From Alopecurus myosuroides (lineage: Eukaryota > Streptophyta > Magnoliopsida > Poales > Poaceae), in NCBI GenBank assembly GCA_028641055.1, contig JAPCYS010000849.1:558001-622000 (forward strand): DNA of 64,000 bases, written 5' to 3'. The position numbers and the translations under genes are program-made. This document shows, piece after piece, positions 38,678-50,208 of this stretch. How positions within the stretch are numbered: the stretch's first letter is position 1; each line of letters starts with the position of its first letter. The notes beneath the pieces are model-generated. The model saw only the letters and a list, made by a program, of their open reading frames with translations, was not told where the DNA came from and did not search any database.

Positions 38678-39683
38678 AAAGGCCGAATACTGAGGACGAA
38701 AGAGCAAAATTCAAGGCAGCACAGGACACCAAGATGATAGCTTTTGTCGAAGGTGATCCCACTAAGCAATTTACTATAGGGTCTAACTTGGACAGCGAGC
38801 AGGAGAAGGCACTTGTGGAGTTTATTCGTTCGAATGCGGACGTATTCGTTGGACACCTAGCGACATGCCGGGTATCCCTACAGAGTTGGCAGAGCACAGT
38901 TTGCATGTAGATCCCAAGTCCAGGCTTGTGAAGCAGGGCTTGAGGAAGATGAATGAGGAAAGAAGGAAAGCTATAGGTGAAGAAATTGCTCGGCTATTGA
39001 CAGCCGGCTTCATCATGGAAATATTTCACCCGGATTGGTTAGCAAATCCGGTGCTAGTGATGAAAAAGACCAATGAGTGGAGGATGTGCATTGATTTTAC
39101 GAGTCTCAACAAGCATTGCCCAAAGGATCCGTTCGCACTACCAAGGATAGATCAGATCATAGATGCAGTAGCTGGGAGTGACCTATTATGCTTTTTGGAC
39201 GCTTATTCCGGATATCATCAGATTAAACTCAAGAGGGAGGATTGGGAGAAAACATCGTTTATAACCCCTTTTGGGGCCTTTTGTTACAAAACCATGACGT
39301 TTGGGTTGAAGAACGCTGGCGCAACTTATCAACGGTGTATTCAGAAGTGCTTCGAGGACCAAATTGGACGCAACGTCCATGCTTATGTGGATGATGTGGT
39401 TATCAAGACCAGGAAGGGAGAAACATTTATCGATGATCTAAAGGAGACGTTCAAGAACTTAAGGAGGTATCAGATGAAGCTTAACCCGACAAAGTGCGTA
39501 TTTGGAGTTCCAGCCGGGAAATTACTTGGCTTTATCGTTTCCGAGAGAGGAATTGAAGCAAACCCGGACAAAATCAAAGCTATCCAAAGTCTGAAAAGGC
39601 CGGAAAATTTGAAGCATGTTCAAAAGCTCACGGGCTGCGTAGCAGCCTTGAGCCGATTTATATCAAGACTCGGGAAAAGGTGC
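38655..39683 (+). pseudogene. Gypsy (Tat) reverse transcriptase
   Basis: A linker (38655-38850) and then a long open stretch from 38865 to 39686. RT landmarks in order: NPVLVMKKTNEWRMCIDF (about 39045), FLDAYSGYHQI (about 39195), PFGAFCYKTMTFGLKNAGAT (about 39270), catalytic YVDD (39384-39395), and the thumb KLLGFIVSERGIEANPDKI (about 39520). One frameshift at about 38850 breaks the linker. The RT core itself is open with an intact YVDD. It ends abruptly in RLGKRC at about 39683, where RNase H should follow: that domain is deleted. Confidence 0.92.
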
Positions 39684-40110
39684 TAACATCACCCAAAGGA
39701 GACAAATTGAGTTACGTACTACAAATTCACTTTGACTGTTCCAATAACGTGGCCGAGTATGAGGCCCTATTGCATGGCTTAAAGGTAGCCAAGGAGATGA
39801 ACATTAAGAGGATACGATGCTTCGGAGATTCGGACCTTGTGGTACAGCAGGTGTCAGGAACTTGGGATAGAAAGGACGCAACTATGGCAGCATACCGCAG
39901 GGAAGTTGATAGGGTTGCAGGATGTTTTTCCGGGTATGAGGTGGAGCATATAGACAGAAGAAAGAATGAGGCAGCCGACGCCCTCGCTAGACTCGGCTCG
40001 CGCAGAGAGCCAGTTCCTCCTAACGTTTTCCTGGACGAATTATGGCGACCATCAGTTAAAACCGAGTCAGAGGAGGAATTGGCAAATCAAGACCCGGGTT
40101 TAGGACTCGT
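39684..40110 (+). pseudogene. Archaeal-type RNase H (aRH) of Tat lineage
   Basis: The joint at about 39680-39690 jumps from the RT thumb directly into the second RNase H (GDKLSYVLQIHF). Visible motifs are NNVAEYEALLHGLKVAKE (the glutamate helix), IRCFGDSDLVVQQVSG (second acidic block, GDSDL) and RKNEAADALARLG (C-terminal acidic block). This domain, acquired in addition to the ordinary RNase H, is diagnostic of Tat/Ogre elements. The ordinary RNase H that should precede it is missing. The strand carrying the first aspartate is also partly lost at the deletion edge. Confidence 0.8.
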
Positions 40111-41409
40111 TGGCCACTGTACGTGCTATTCCCGAGTGGACAGAACCGTTTTTGGCCTACCTATCACGAGGCGAGTTACCACAGCAAGAGGTGTTAGCAA
40201 GGCAAATTTTGCGGCGAGCAAAGGGATATTCTATCATCAATGGGGAGTTATACAAGAGAAGCGCAGCAGGAGTCTTTTTGCGCTGTGTAGCACCAGAAGA
40301 AGGACGACAGATTCTTAAGGAAATCCATGAAGGTGATTGTGGGCATCATGCATCCACAAGATCCCTTGTGGCCAAAGCTTATCGACACGGATTTTTCTGG
40401 CTCACGGCTCTAGCAGATGCGGAACGATAGTAGCAAGGTGTGACGGATGTCAAAGGTACGCTCGCCAAACCCATGTGCCGGCTATGTAATTACGGACCAT
40501 CCGTTAACTTGGCCGTTCGCTGTCTGGGGTATGGACATGGTTGGCCCCTTTCATATGTCACCTTGCAAGAAGACATCTTTAGTGGCTATTGATAAGTTTA
40601 CCAAGTGGGTTGAGGTTATGCCAGTTACTAATTGCGAAGCAGCTACAGCAGTCAAGTTCTTGAAAAGAATTATCTACCGGTTCGGGTATCCCCACAGCAT
40701 AATTACCGACAATGGAACCAACATGTCCCTTGGTGAGATGGAAAATTTCTGTGGCAACAATGGAATCCGGCTTGATGTAGCATCAGTGGCTCATCCACAG
40801 GCCAATGGACAAGTGGAGAGGGCAAACCAAGAATTGCTTCGCGGATTAAAACCACGATTGCGAGTTCCCTGTATCAGGGCTGCTGGTGCATGGGTCGAAG
40901 AACTTCCTTCCGTGGTTTGGGGTATCAATACTACACCTAACAGATCCACTCAGATGACACCCTTCTTCATGGTCTATGGTGCGGAAGCAGTGTTACCGAG
41001 TGACATTATTCACGATTCACCGCGAGTATCAGCTTACGTCGAAGTGGAGAACGAAAAGACCCGGCAGGATGCCGTAGATATGTTAGAAGAACAAAGGGAA
41101 CAAGCCCTGGAAAGATCAGCCATATATCAGCAAGATTTACGGAGGTATAGCCGGCGCGTGAAAACCCGGGTCTTCCAGGAAGGAGACCTGGTTCTGCGCC
41201 TGGTACAGTCAAACGAAGGAAAACACAAATTATCACCACCATGGGAAGGACCGTTTATCATAAGCCGGAATCTTCATAATGGATCATATTACTTGGTAGA
41301 TGCAAGGGAAGAGTCGGCTACAGTTAATGACACCGCTCATACCACTTCATCTATGCAAGAAAGAGACAGACCATGGAACGTGGCTCAGCTACATCCATAT
41401 TATACTTAG
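40110..41409 (+). pseudogene. Gypsy (Tat) integrase
   Basis: Open from 40110 to 40430, then frameshifted, then open from 40447 to 41409. The N-terminal zinc-binding region is seen as GDCGHHASTRSL (about 40332) and RCDGCQRYARQTHVP (about 40435, another frame). The catalytic triad is intact: D in WGMDMVGPF (40534-40536), D in ITDNGTNM (40708-40710) and E in ANGQVERANQ (40816-40818), with 35 residues between the second D and the E (DD35E). The C-terminal GPF/Y-type motif is PPWEGPFIISRNLHNGSYYL (about 41238). It ends NVAQLHPYYT at 41409. Two frameshifts near 40430-40490 inactivate it. Confidence 0.92.
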
Positions 41410-42461
41410 TAAGACTATATTGGCAAGTGGAATTGCACGATGTAACAGGCAGCAGGTTTCAGACGCACTCTTTTCCTATCCAGGGTACCCTTGGGGACTG
41501 GATGGGTTTTTAATGAGGCGGCTTGCTGACCCAACATTCTCGTATCAAGAAAAGAAGTGGTTATTCTCATATTCTTTAATCTCAGTACGTTGCATATATA
41601 TAGGTCTTGGGGGCTGATTGCTTGAATAGCACAGTTGCAAACTCAATGACCCGGCCTTGATGCCTATGAGTTATAAGGGCCGATTACTCGCAAACGAGTA
41701 CGGCTGCAATCTTATAACCGGACAAAGGAGCCAAACTTTCTTGACTTTTCTTACTTAAGCTCGATGTGACTCGCAATAAAAGTGGCATGATTTGCTCGCT
41801 TACGATTACAATCAGCCATGAAGCCCAATGGGACTTGCCTGACCCTGTTTTCGTATAGATGTAGCAACATGGTATCCACGCGAAAGCCGGCTTATAGTAC
41901 AAGATAGTCAAAAGGGTCATCTAAACCACAAGTTATGCAGAGTACAAAGCTAATAGCCGGAAACTCAACGTTTATCAAGCATAACTTCATTACCTATGTG
42001 AAATGGCTACGGGTCTGGGCTTAGCAAACAACAAACTCGTTCTCTTCGAAAAGACCACATATCCCAGACTCGGAAATTCGGGTCTTGGCGATTCGGGATT
42101 TTGGAAAAAGAAAAAGTTGCTTAGTTGCTAAGGCTCAAAAAACCCAAATATCCGAGTCTTGGGGACTTGGGGACTTAGAAGCAAGTCCGCTCGTCAACAC
42201 CCATGAAACTCGGAAACCGAGTCTCACAAAAGGATCGTAAAGAAAGTCGGATATCAAGAGAAAAAGTGAGTTCAAAAGTGGATAAATTTAAAAGTCCAGA
42301 AGAGGCATAGAGTATATCAAGACCTTAGCGTGCATTACAAAATCCCGGTAAATGATATCAAAGGTGCACAGGCGCACCATCCAAAAAATAATTGTTCAAA
42401 CGGCACATCGGCCGACTGACGCATGAGAAGTAGCATTAAGGAGCAGGTATCACTCGGCATT
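41410..42461 (+). other. Non-coding spacer between integrase and antisense gene
   Basis: About 1.05 kb. No protein similarity is visible on either strand. It would contain the 3' end of the minus-strand gene's transcript. Confidence 0.6.
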
Positions 42462-45400
42462 CTAAGCCGCGGCGTCCATCTTCGCCTTACCCTTGCCATC
42501 ACTTGGGGTAGCAGCAGCACCCGGATCAGCAGTACCGGCTCGCACAGGAGGAGGAATGACTGGTGTGGAGGTAGCGGGCGCAGAATCGGCTTCAGCCTTC
42601 TTTTTGGCAGCCTCCTCTCTCAACTTAGCAGCTTCCTCCTTCCATCGGGCCAGCATGTCATACGGCTCGGGAAGATCCGACTTAACCGCTTCACCAGCAG
42701 CATCATATGCAGGAACGAGGGAATCGACATCTAAGCCGTCAGCAATCACGCTGGCCGGGTAACGGACCTCCTTCTGGACGGCCTGGAAATCCTTCACGGA
42801 GAATTTGGACCCATCAAGCTTGAATTCCGGGAAACCGCCCATAAGTTTGGCTAGCTCGAGCTTAGGGAAGTAAGCCTTGGCAAGTGCAAGCCCCCGGGTT
42901 ACTCCAACCCGGCAGGACGAGCGTTTCCAGTGCCAAATCCACTCGGGGATAGTGGAGCAAGCGTCTAGCATTCTCTTCAGGCCGCCATGTCCTTTACCCG
43001 GCCACCGTATTTCTTGAAGGATCCATTTGGTTCTGGCGCATAGCTGCCGGATAACGCTCTTGATAGTTTTCAGCCTGGCAATATCATCCTCGTCCGGCAT
43101 CACTTCATCCGGACCTGCAGAAAGAAATGGAAACATGAGTAAGGAAACTCGGCTATTTATCAGAAGGACAACCCGGATGAAGAATCTTACCAAGCAAAGC
43201 ACGATACGTATCAGCAATTTGAACAGAAAGGCTCGCTAGGTCATCTTCTGCTGTGTGGGCCCTCCGCCTATACTTCTTCATTATCTTCCCACTCCTCCTG
43301 GCTTCAGCCTCGGCCTCCTCACGCAGAGCCACCTCCTTTTCAATGAGCTTGGTGGCCTTTGCCAGTTCCTTCTCAGATTGAGTCACGAAGGACTGCACGG
43401 ATGCAAGGAAGGATTAGCCGGGTAAAGGGGCAAGTTATCAGTCGATTATACAGTAAAGTTCCAAGCAAATTGTGAATCAATTCACTCGGAACTTGGGGGC
43501 TAGATAAGGACACAAGCAATATTAGTCGGGTTTACCTCGTGTTTGGCTATTAAAGCCTCCAAGATGTTTTCTTCATTAGCCCTCAAAGTGCGTAGGGTTT
43601 CGAGCATCTGGGCAAACGTCAGGTCCTCGGGTCGGACACCAGAAGAGCCGGCAGCCTGGTCACCTGATGGGGGAGCTCTCCCCGCCCTTGGGGTCGAGAC
43701 CCGGACAGTCTGGGTATCCGGGTTGGGAGAACCCATCCTCGTGTCCGGAACCTCGATCTCCTCGTCCACTGGTTCGGATGACGCGGGAGACCCGGCGGCT
43801 TGGTGAAGTGGATCGCCCAAGGGGCCTTGTTCCTGGTTGTTCTCAGTATCACCGCCAGTTGCGGCGTCTATGTTCTCAGTCGGCTCCTCCGCCTCCTGGT
43901 TATCCATCTCCACATTCTCCGGGTCACTAACTGTGACTTGAGCGCTAAAGAAAGGGAGGAAGAGCAGTTAGCAACAGCAATTGACAGTTATCAGGTATGA
44001 AAGGATGTCGTATAATAAAGACTCACCCGGTATTTACAGCATAATCAGGCGGGAGTTTGCTGCTGGAAGCAGATGAAGCCACCAAAGGGACCGATAGTGG
44101 GACCCGGAATTGCCCCGCGAGTGGGTGATTGGGAGATGGATGGCGCTGAGGAGATTTGGAGGGGCGAGGAAGAGGAATATCGGCACGGAGTTTTGGCGAG
44201 GAGGAGATAACCGGGTTAAGGGGATCGTCCCCTGGTGAACTCCGGGTCACTCTGCGCTTGGCCGGGATAGAATCCTTCAACTGCGAGGAGTTAGATAGTC
44301 GTTGGTTAAGTCTGTGCATGTTATCAAAAGAATAGGGTTCGGAAGACATGGTGGAATAGGGAACCTTGCGCACCACTCCTCTAGTTTTTCTCTTGGCCCC
44401 GACTGTGGCTTCCTGATCGGATTCGGTGGCCTCCGGGTCGTCCTCCTCTTTCTTCTTCGTCCTCCAGCCCTGAAGATCGAGTATGTATCAATGGAAAAGA
44501 GTTAAGTGGAAAGAAAGTGACGCAAATAAAGATAGCACAAGATTCGGATAAGCACCTTCATCATCGTCAGCCGGCTCGTCCTCTTCTTCCGGGTCTCTGG
44601 AAGGGGGAGGTTTCAATTCTCCAGAAGGGATCGTCAGCCTACGACCGAGAAAATGAAAGCAAGAATTAGAGGCTGTATCAAGTCAAAATGTTGAAATAAG
44701 TTATGAGTACCGGATCTTACCGCTGGGGCCGGGTTTTCCCGGGTGAATGGCGGCAACCCGGTAATGTTCTTGATCACTTCCAGCTTTTCCGTCAAGAAGC
44801 CTTTGATGGTTTTGCTGGTGTCGCCGGCTGTAAAGCTCTTGGTGGAATATCGGAGTGCATCCGTGGTATGCCCCGAGTACTCGCACATCAATTTGGTGCG
44901 GATAGAATTGGGTTGGATCCGGAAATCAACCCAAGTTTTCACTAGATTGAGCCCAAGAAGGCCTTGGGCGGAGAGGACGGCTATTCTAGCTAGTGAAGGC
45001 AGGATTGCTTCCCTGTCCGAGTCAGGGGCGAAAGCATTGAATTTCTCGGAAATATCAAGGAGACCTTCTGAGTAACCCGGCAACCTCTTTTCGCCGGGTG
45101 GGGAGGTGTCCGGCAATAGAAAGTATGAGAGTTGCCAGTGTTTGACGTGTGAATTAAGAGTAAGAGGTGGCATTAGAGAATTCTTGCGGCGCTGGATAGA
45201 GACTCCGCCGCAAGCAAGAAGTGCCCCGTCGCCGCTTTCGCGGCACGGTTTGCACTGGAAAAGTTCGGTGAAGAGAGCCAAACTCGGTGGGGTGCACAGG
45301 TATGACTCGGACAGAACAATGAAGTTGTAATATTCAACATAGAGTTAGGCCCTATGTCGAATATCCTGAGGCCATAATGGCTCAGGACCTCACGAAAGAA

Positions 45401-45660
45401 AGGGTGACCCGGAGGACGGAATACCCGGGTCACGTGCTCTATAAAACAGATTACCTCATCCTCGGCAGGTGTGGGCCGGGTCTCATCACCCGGTGCCCTC
45501 CAATGAATGTCCTTCTGAGAAGGAAGGACCCCCAACTCGGCCAGCTCGTCCAGCTTGGCCTTTGTGACTGTGGATCGCCCCCAATTGGCGGATATGGATT
45601 GGGTTGTCTTCGCCTGGGCCGGCTGTTTCCCATGCCTTTTGGGAGCCATGGGATCAACCT
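42462..45660 (-). pseudogene. Antisense spliced gene, 'putative gypsy-type transposon' family (PF04195-like)
   Basis: Read right to left, the start is ATG at 45649 (context CCCATGGC). Exon 1 (45660-44721) has FIEHVTRVFRPPGHPFF, HYGLRIFDIGPNSMLN and, after a one-base deletion near 45340, LFTELFQCKPC. These match the plant domain called 'putative gypsy type transposon'. Candidate introns with GT..AG ends: 44720-44639, 44555-44470, 44026-43945, 43535-43393 and 43190-43115. Later exons encode an acidic Ser/Pro-rich linker (about 43900-43540), a coiled coil (about 43390-43200, KELAKATKLIEKEVALREEA) and a Lys/Ala/Glu-rich tail ending at 42462. The phase of the first intron did not join cleanly in my reading, so a second lesion or another splice site is possible. 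Function is unknown. Antisense genes of this kind are known in Tat elements such as Grande. Confidence 0.75.
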
Positions 45661-46160
45661 GCAAAACACAAGGAAAAAAGGTACAGGAAATAAGACTCGG
45701 AAGTATTGGATTATCCGAGTCTGGAGTATCAAGAAAATATGAAAACTATCCGGGTATCACACCATGGAGTGAAGATTGCGAGGTATCCGGGTATTAAGTA
45801 CAACTATGGAGATTATTGGTCACTTACGTATTGAAAAGTATTTGGGGAAGACGGATGGTTGCCCATGTATCTACTGCAAGCAAAATAGCCGGAAAAGGAG
45901 GATTTTCCGGGTGTCAATGTTATGCGCGGAAAATTGAGGTGAAATGGATCTAGATTGGAAAACTTGCGGACGATTCTACGAAGAAATTGGTGATTAATAA
46001 TGGTAGGAGGATGGGGTGTAATCATCAAACAGGTTGTTAAAGGAGTTAGCGAGCGTCAAATCGATCTAATCCGGTGCAATAGGAAAAACGGCCCGCGGGT
46101 TGACCTAGATCCAATCTAAGGTGAATCGAAAAATTGCGGAGCTATTTGACGAGTACTTAC
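45659..46160 (-). other. Candidate 5'UTR intron of the antisense gene
   Basis: On the minus strand there is a strong donor CTCCCA|GTAAGTACTCG (GT at 46160-46159) and an acceptor TGTGTTTTGCAG|GTTGATCCC (AG at 45660-45659), placed 10 bases before the ATG. The intron is 502 bp and AT-richer than the GC-rich leader upstream. Confidence 0.6.
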
Positions 46161-46390
46161 TGGGAGGAGCTTGAATCTGGCGTGGCGGCGGCCGATGTCG
46201 CGGTCTGGATGTCCCCCTGCAACCCTTGATGAGCGGAATGAAGGCGCGGTGGCGGAGTTTGGCGGCGGCACGGAACAGTTCAAGGATGAACGTGGCCGGC
46301 GGCGGCCTTGCTACGATGGCGGGCTTGAGATTCTTGTGGAATTGCGGAGCGCGGGGAATAAGGAAGCAAAGGGAAGGTTGGAGTGAAGCG
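46161..46390 (-). other. Candidate 5'UTR exon of the antisense gene
   Basis: GC-rich leader downstream (minus strand) of the TATA box at 46417-46425 and ending at the donor at 46160. I see no ATG on the minus strand in this block. The exact transcription start is inferred. Confidence 0.45.
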
Positions 46391-46416
46391 TTGGGATCTA
46401 AGTTACCCTCTGAGCT

Positions 46417-46425
46417 CTATTTATA
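46417..46425 (-). promoter_or_regulatory. TATA box of the antisense gene
   Basis: TATAAATAG on the minus strand, a textbook plant TATA box, at the right distance from the GC-rich leader. It suggests that the gene is driven by its own promoter, not by the LTR. Confidence 0.65.
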
Positions 46426-46923
46426 AGATGCGGGCGGATAAACCTATCCTAACGGGCGGAATCCGGAAATTTTAGGGATAACGGTCATCTGTGCGGATTT
46501 TTTGAGATATGCTTTAAGTATTGAACGTGATATCCGGGCAGAAATAATAAGGAGATATTTTCCGCGATATCAGGGTTAATTATCGAGTAAAGTAAGTCAG
46601 GCTTTTGGCATTTTTATCAGGGTTTAGACCTGGAAAGCTAGGCCAAGTACTTGGAGAAAAGCCGGGTTACTATATGGCCACCATGGAGTTGGGCCTAGCT
46701 ATTTATCAAAGCACCTTAACCCGGCCTCCATACACTTGTGCGTTTGATATTTTTGCAGGGAATAGAAAGCGCTTCCAGGAAGAATCCGTGAAGCCCAAGC
46801 TATTCTGGGGACTACTGATGGAGGGATAATAACCCGGTAGGCCGACTCCAAGGTGTAACCCGGCCCAAAGGACGCTGCGCAGGATCCGGCTAAGGATAAA
46901 GAAACTTCAGGAAGGCCCACATT

Positions 46924-47288
46924 TGTAGGCCCTGTAACCCGGTTTGTGGGTTACAATAAGGAAAGTTAGGGTTTGTATGCGGTGTCCGGGTAGGATTCAG
47001 GGTGCGCCTTGGAGGACAAGCCAGGGGGTACGTGTGCTTTATAAACCGACCCCTGGGTTTAGTTGAGAGAGATCCAAGTCCTGGCAATATCACCTGATAT
47101 CGAATATCCAGTGTAATACGAGAGTTGAGTTATTATATTGAGATCGGAGACTCGGCGACTTGATGGCCGGCTACCAGATCGAGTATCATCATGTTTTCCT
47201 CCGAGCTAAACCCTCTCCCAAACGTCTGTGTCATCTTGCCCCAAGATAAGTTACCCCCGGTAACGTCTGCCGTGATTATCCCACGACA
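46924..47288 (+). repeat. Probable 3' LTR of the Tat-lineage element
   Basis: Candidate start TGTAGGCCC at 46924 (TGTAACCCGG at 46933 is an alternative) and end CACGACA at 47288, right where the LTR of C resumes. A TATA-like TTTATAAA is at 47038-47045. There is no second copy to compare because the 5' LTR is lost, so the left edge is uncertain. Confidence 0.5.
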
Positions 47289-50015
47289 CCTCCCCTCGGT
47301 ACCGTCCCCGCGCCGTGTACCTCCGTCTGCCGCCGCGCCGGTGGACGGCGTGGTCGCTCCGGTGACCTAAAAGGGGCGGCGCCAGCACCTCTGTGATCAC
47401 CGTCGCCTCCTCTTGCCTCTGCATGATTTTAATTTGTGAATCCCTCGCTCGTTCGCGCGATTGCGCGGAGGCAGAACCGTCCTGGCCTGGGCTTATGCCA
47501 GGATGACATCACCCTGATGTCATATGTCCTTTTGCTAATTTCACAAAATTCCAGAAAATGAGTAAATGTTGAATAATTAATATCTATTAAAATGTTACTC
47601 AGAAAAATAAAATAAAAGTATGGTTTTGATCAGAAAAATGTACTCTTTCCAAATATGTCATTTTCACACATGTTTGAGAAAGTTGATTTATGACCATAAT
47701 TTAATGTTGTTAATTCATTTAAAAATAGAAAAATAAGTTTTTATTCATTAAAATTAGAAAATTAAAAGTTATATACCAAATTGCTCGAAATGAAAAATGC
47801 AATCTAGCTATGATGTTTTCAAACCCATTTGAGAACTTAAAATTGTACTCACTTTCATAATCGCCCGAAACCCCCCTCCGGGGTCTATTGCGGGCAAATT
47901 TCAGAAAAACTACATAACTGACATATGAACCCTAGCAACCCAACGATCATGCTTAGGGCTTTATTTCAGTGCATTAACATTCTCATGCCTACATATTGCG
48001 CATTGCATCGATGCCATGTGTTGATTGTTATTTCTCTTTCGGTGTTGTTTCCCCCTCGGTAGAACGTGACCCCAAAGTGAAGGCCATCAACTCCAATGGC
48101 GAATACTTGATCCTAACCGACAAGTCAAGCACTTATTCCAGAAGATATCTATTGGTTTTCTTATAACCAAGTCAAGCATAACCTCTTATCTGCTCATATA
48201 TGTTTTCCGAAAACACTTGATTCTCGTACTTTGCATTTGATTCGAAAGTATTTGATGCTGGTAGATATAGTTCACCTATATACTACATTGCCTCAATGTC
48301 CTGATGCACTGCTCCTAGCCGCCATAGATTTGCTTGTGCGCATCGCCAGAGCCTCATATCTGCTTCGCTTAGCTTTACATGTTTCTTACATCTGCTCCAT
48401 CCGGTTGATGAATCAGAGCTGCGATAACCTAGTATGATATGATGACGTGGTGAGATGAGCATTATGTGGTTAACATGACTAAGGCTTTTATGGGAGGCCA
48501 CTTGGGAAGAGGTTGTTTGTCCTGTACTTGCCAACCCTAGGATTAAGGTCTCGCCGCGGAAACCAAGACTGAGCGTGCAACCACAAGCGGGGCCTAACGG
48601 ACCGCGCTCGACTAACTAACTTGTTTGGTTCTATCTGTGAGTCACGTAGTTTGGGATTTCCATCTGCGTGTGAGTCAAAAACCTTTTGGAGGTGTTTAGG
48701 GCGTCATCGGGAAAAGTGATGGACGTACACGGATCTTGATCCCGACTCACAGAACAGGTGCCGTCAGGAGGTGGCCAACTCCCTGTTGACGGGGTGGCCC
48801 TATTTGGGTTGACTCGTGGATAGGGATCGACAAGGTAAAGGTCGTGGACAACCACCCGCTGTCGCGCTCCCAAGGAGCGTACACGTGGCGTTAAGAGTCG
48901 GATGGTACGTGTGGGTAAAGTGTACCACCCTGCAGGGATAAATCTTTCGGAAAGCCGTGTCCACGGTTAAGGACGACTTGGTGAATGTCGCGTGGCCATA
49001 GATAACTTAAATGTGACGTAAAAGATGTTGACCAGGCATGGAGGCAATAGATGAAGGGTGCCTCCTCGGAGATGCCGAGAGGGGTGATCCTTGTAGCATG
49101 TGAGATGCTGGGAATTGATGTTGGTGGTTTTAAATGATGATGATCACAGTAGCGAGTTTCTCATATGTTTTGAAAACCTTCTATGAGACGTGCTATTCCT
49201 CCTCGATTTGGAAAATAAAGATTGCTTTACGCAAATCAACCTACATAAAACCCTTTACGAAACCAGCAGATATATAATAGGTCTAAGTCTTGTTGAGTAC
49301 CTCCCGTACTCAGGTTTGCTTAAATTTGGTTCAGGTGAAGATCTCACATCGGTGGTGATTCAACGTGGACATCGACGAGTAGTTTGGGGTTCCCAGGTAG
49401 CGTCCTGGAATCTATGGGCTGGGACGTCGCCTTATGTTGCGGCCTCTTAGGCCTTTTTGGTTCTTGTTGATTAGCAACATAATTTGCCTTCCGTTGTCTG
49501 ATGTAATGTTGGGTCGTGTGACCTCTACTTGTAAGTTATACTCTAGTAACATTTGTTTAATACAACTTCATGTCTAGAGTGCTGCTTTGATCGGTTGTTG
49601 CTTTCGAGCTTATTGTTATACAGTTTTGGCTATGCCTGCATAGTTGTCGCTATCGAGGGGTTGTGGAGCCGATGATCCATGTCTGAGCCCGCCTGCCGAT
49701 GTGATTCGGCATGGGGCAAGGTAACCCCAGTAACCCTCAATTGTTGTTCCACTTTCTGGACACATAGCAGCTCTGTATAGGTTTGGTCCCGTTTCCTTTA
49801 GTTTCATACGATTCGTGGACGCTTTTATATGCATTGTTGGTTATGACTAGCATGGATACAAGGAGTAGTAGACTAGGGATCCGTACTATGTGCCGATGAA
49901 TCCAGTCTGCATGTCGTTGTTTGTTGCGGCCGGGGCTGGTAACCCTGAAGCCCTTGTGAGTCCATGGCTAGGAGCACATAACAGTATGTATATCTCTAGG
50001 TCCGGGGTCGTGACA
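47289..50015 (+). repeat. Element C 3' LTR, right part
   Basis: Resumes with CCTCCCCTCGGTACCG and aligns with 22003-24017 followed by 32526-33235. It shows the empty insertion site of B2 at about 49299. It ends GTCGTGACA and is followed by the TSD GAGGT (50016-50020). Confidence 0.9.
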
Positions 50016-50208
50016 GAGGTGCAGCTCGCAACCCGTCAAGACGAGTCAAGATGTCCTATAGGTGTTTGTTAGAAGCAACTTGCGCATTCTCAATGGCCTT
50101 GAGTCTCGCTTCAGATGTGATCTGGGCACCCTCGAGTTGAGCAAGACGCTCGCTGGTGACCTTCACATTCTCGGTGAGACCCTCAAGTGTAAGTTCATAC
50201 CCTACCAT
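50016..50208 (-). pseudogene. Gypsy gag N-terminus, element D
   Basis: On the minus strand ATG at 50208 starts MVGYELTLEGLTENVK, continuing as an alpha-helical, coiled-coil-like segment (SERLAQLEGAQITSEARL). An in-frame TAG follows NKHL at about 50057. The frame then reads DILTRLDGLRAAP and is cut by element C; it continues at 21204. The helical N-terminus before the capsid-like domain is usual for plant Gypsy gag. Confidence 0.7.

Larger units (their letters stand above)
37806..47288 (+). mobile_element. Tat-lineage Ty3/Gypsy retrotransposon, 5' truncated, inserted in LTR of C
   Basis: Order on the plus strand: protease, reverse transcriptase, an archaeal-type second RNase H, integrase. A long 3' region follows with a minus-strand spliced gene and a short 3' LTR ending CACGACA at 47288. 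The extra RNase H after RT and the antisense gene are hallmarks of the Tat lineage (Grande, RIRE2 and Retand relatives). The 5' LTR, primer site and most of gag are missing. The left junction lacks the target bases and TSD expected from the intact LTR copy, so a deletion removed the left end together with flanking DNA. Several frameshifts and an RNase H deletion make it non-functional. Confidence 0.85.
21205..50015 (+). mobile_element. Element C: 3.5-kb-LTR Gypsy-derived retrotransposon carrying two nested insertions
   Basis: Starts TGTAACATCCC at 21205 and ends GTCGTGACA at 50015, with the TSD GAGGT on both sides (21200-21204, 50016-50020). The 5' LTR is 21205-24017 plus 32521-33235, interrupted by B2. 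The 3' LTR is 37013-37805 plus 47289-50015, interrupted by the Tat-lineage element. Each LTR totals about 3.52 kb. The primer site (33241) and polypurine tract (36999-37010) are in place. The interior (3.8 kb) holds only a decayed reverse transcriptase trace. LTR copies differ by about 3% over the first 140 bases, between A (older) and B1/B2 (younger). Confidence 0.9.

Noticed and set aside
46171..46426. Plus-strand frames in the GC-rich block
   Set aside because: They are shadows of the minus-strand leader exon of the antisense gene, with no protein similarity.
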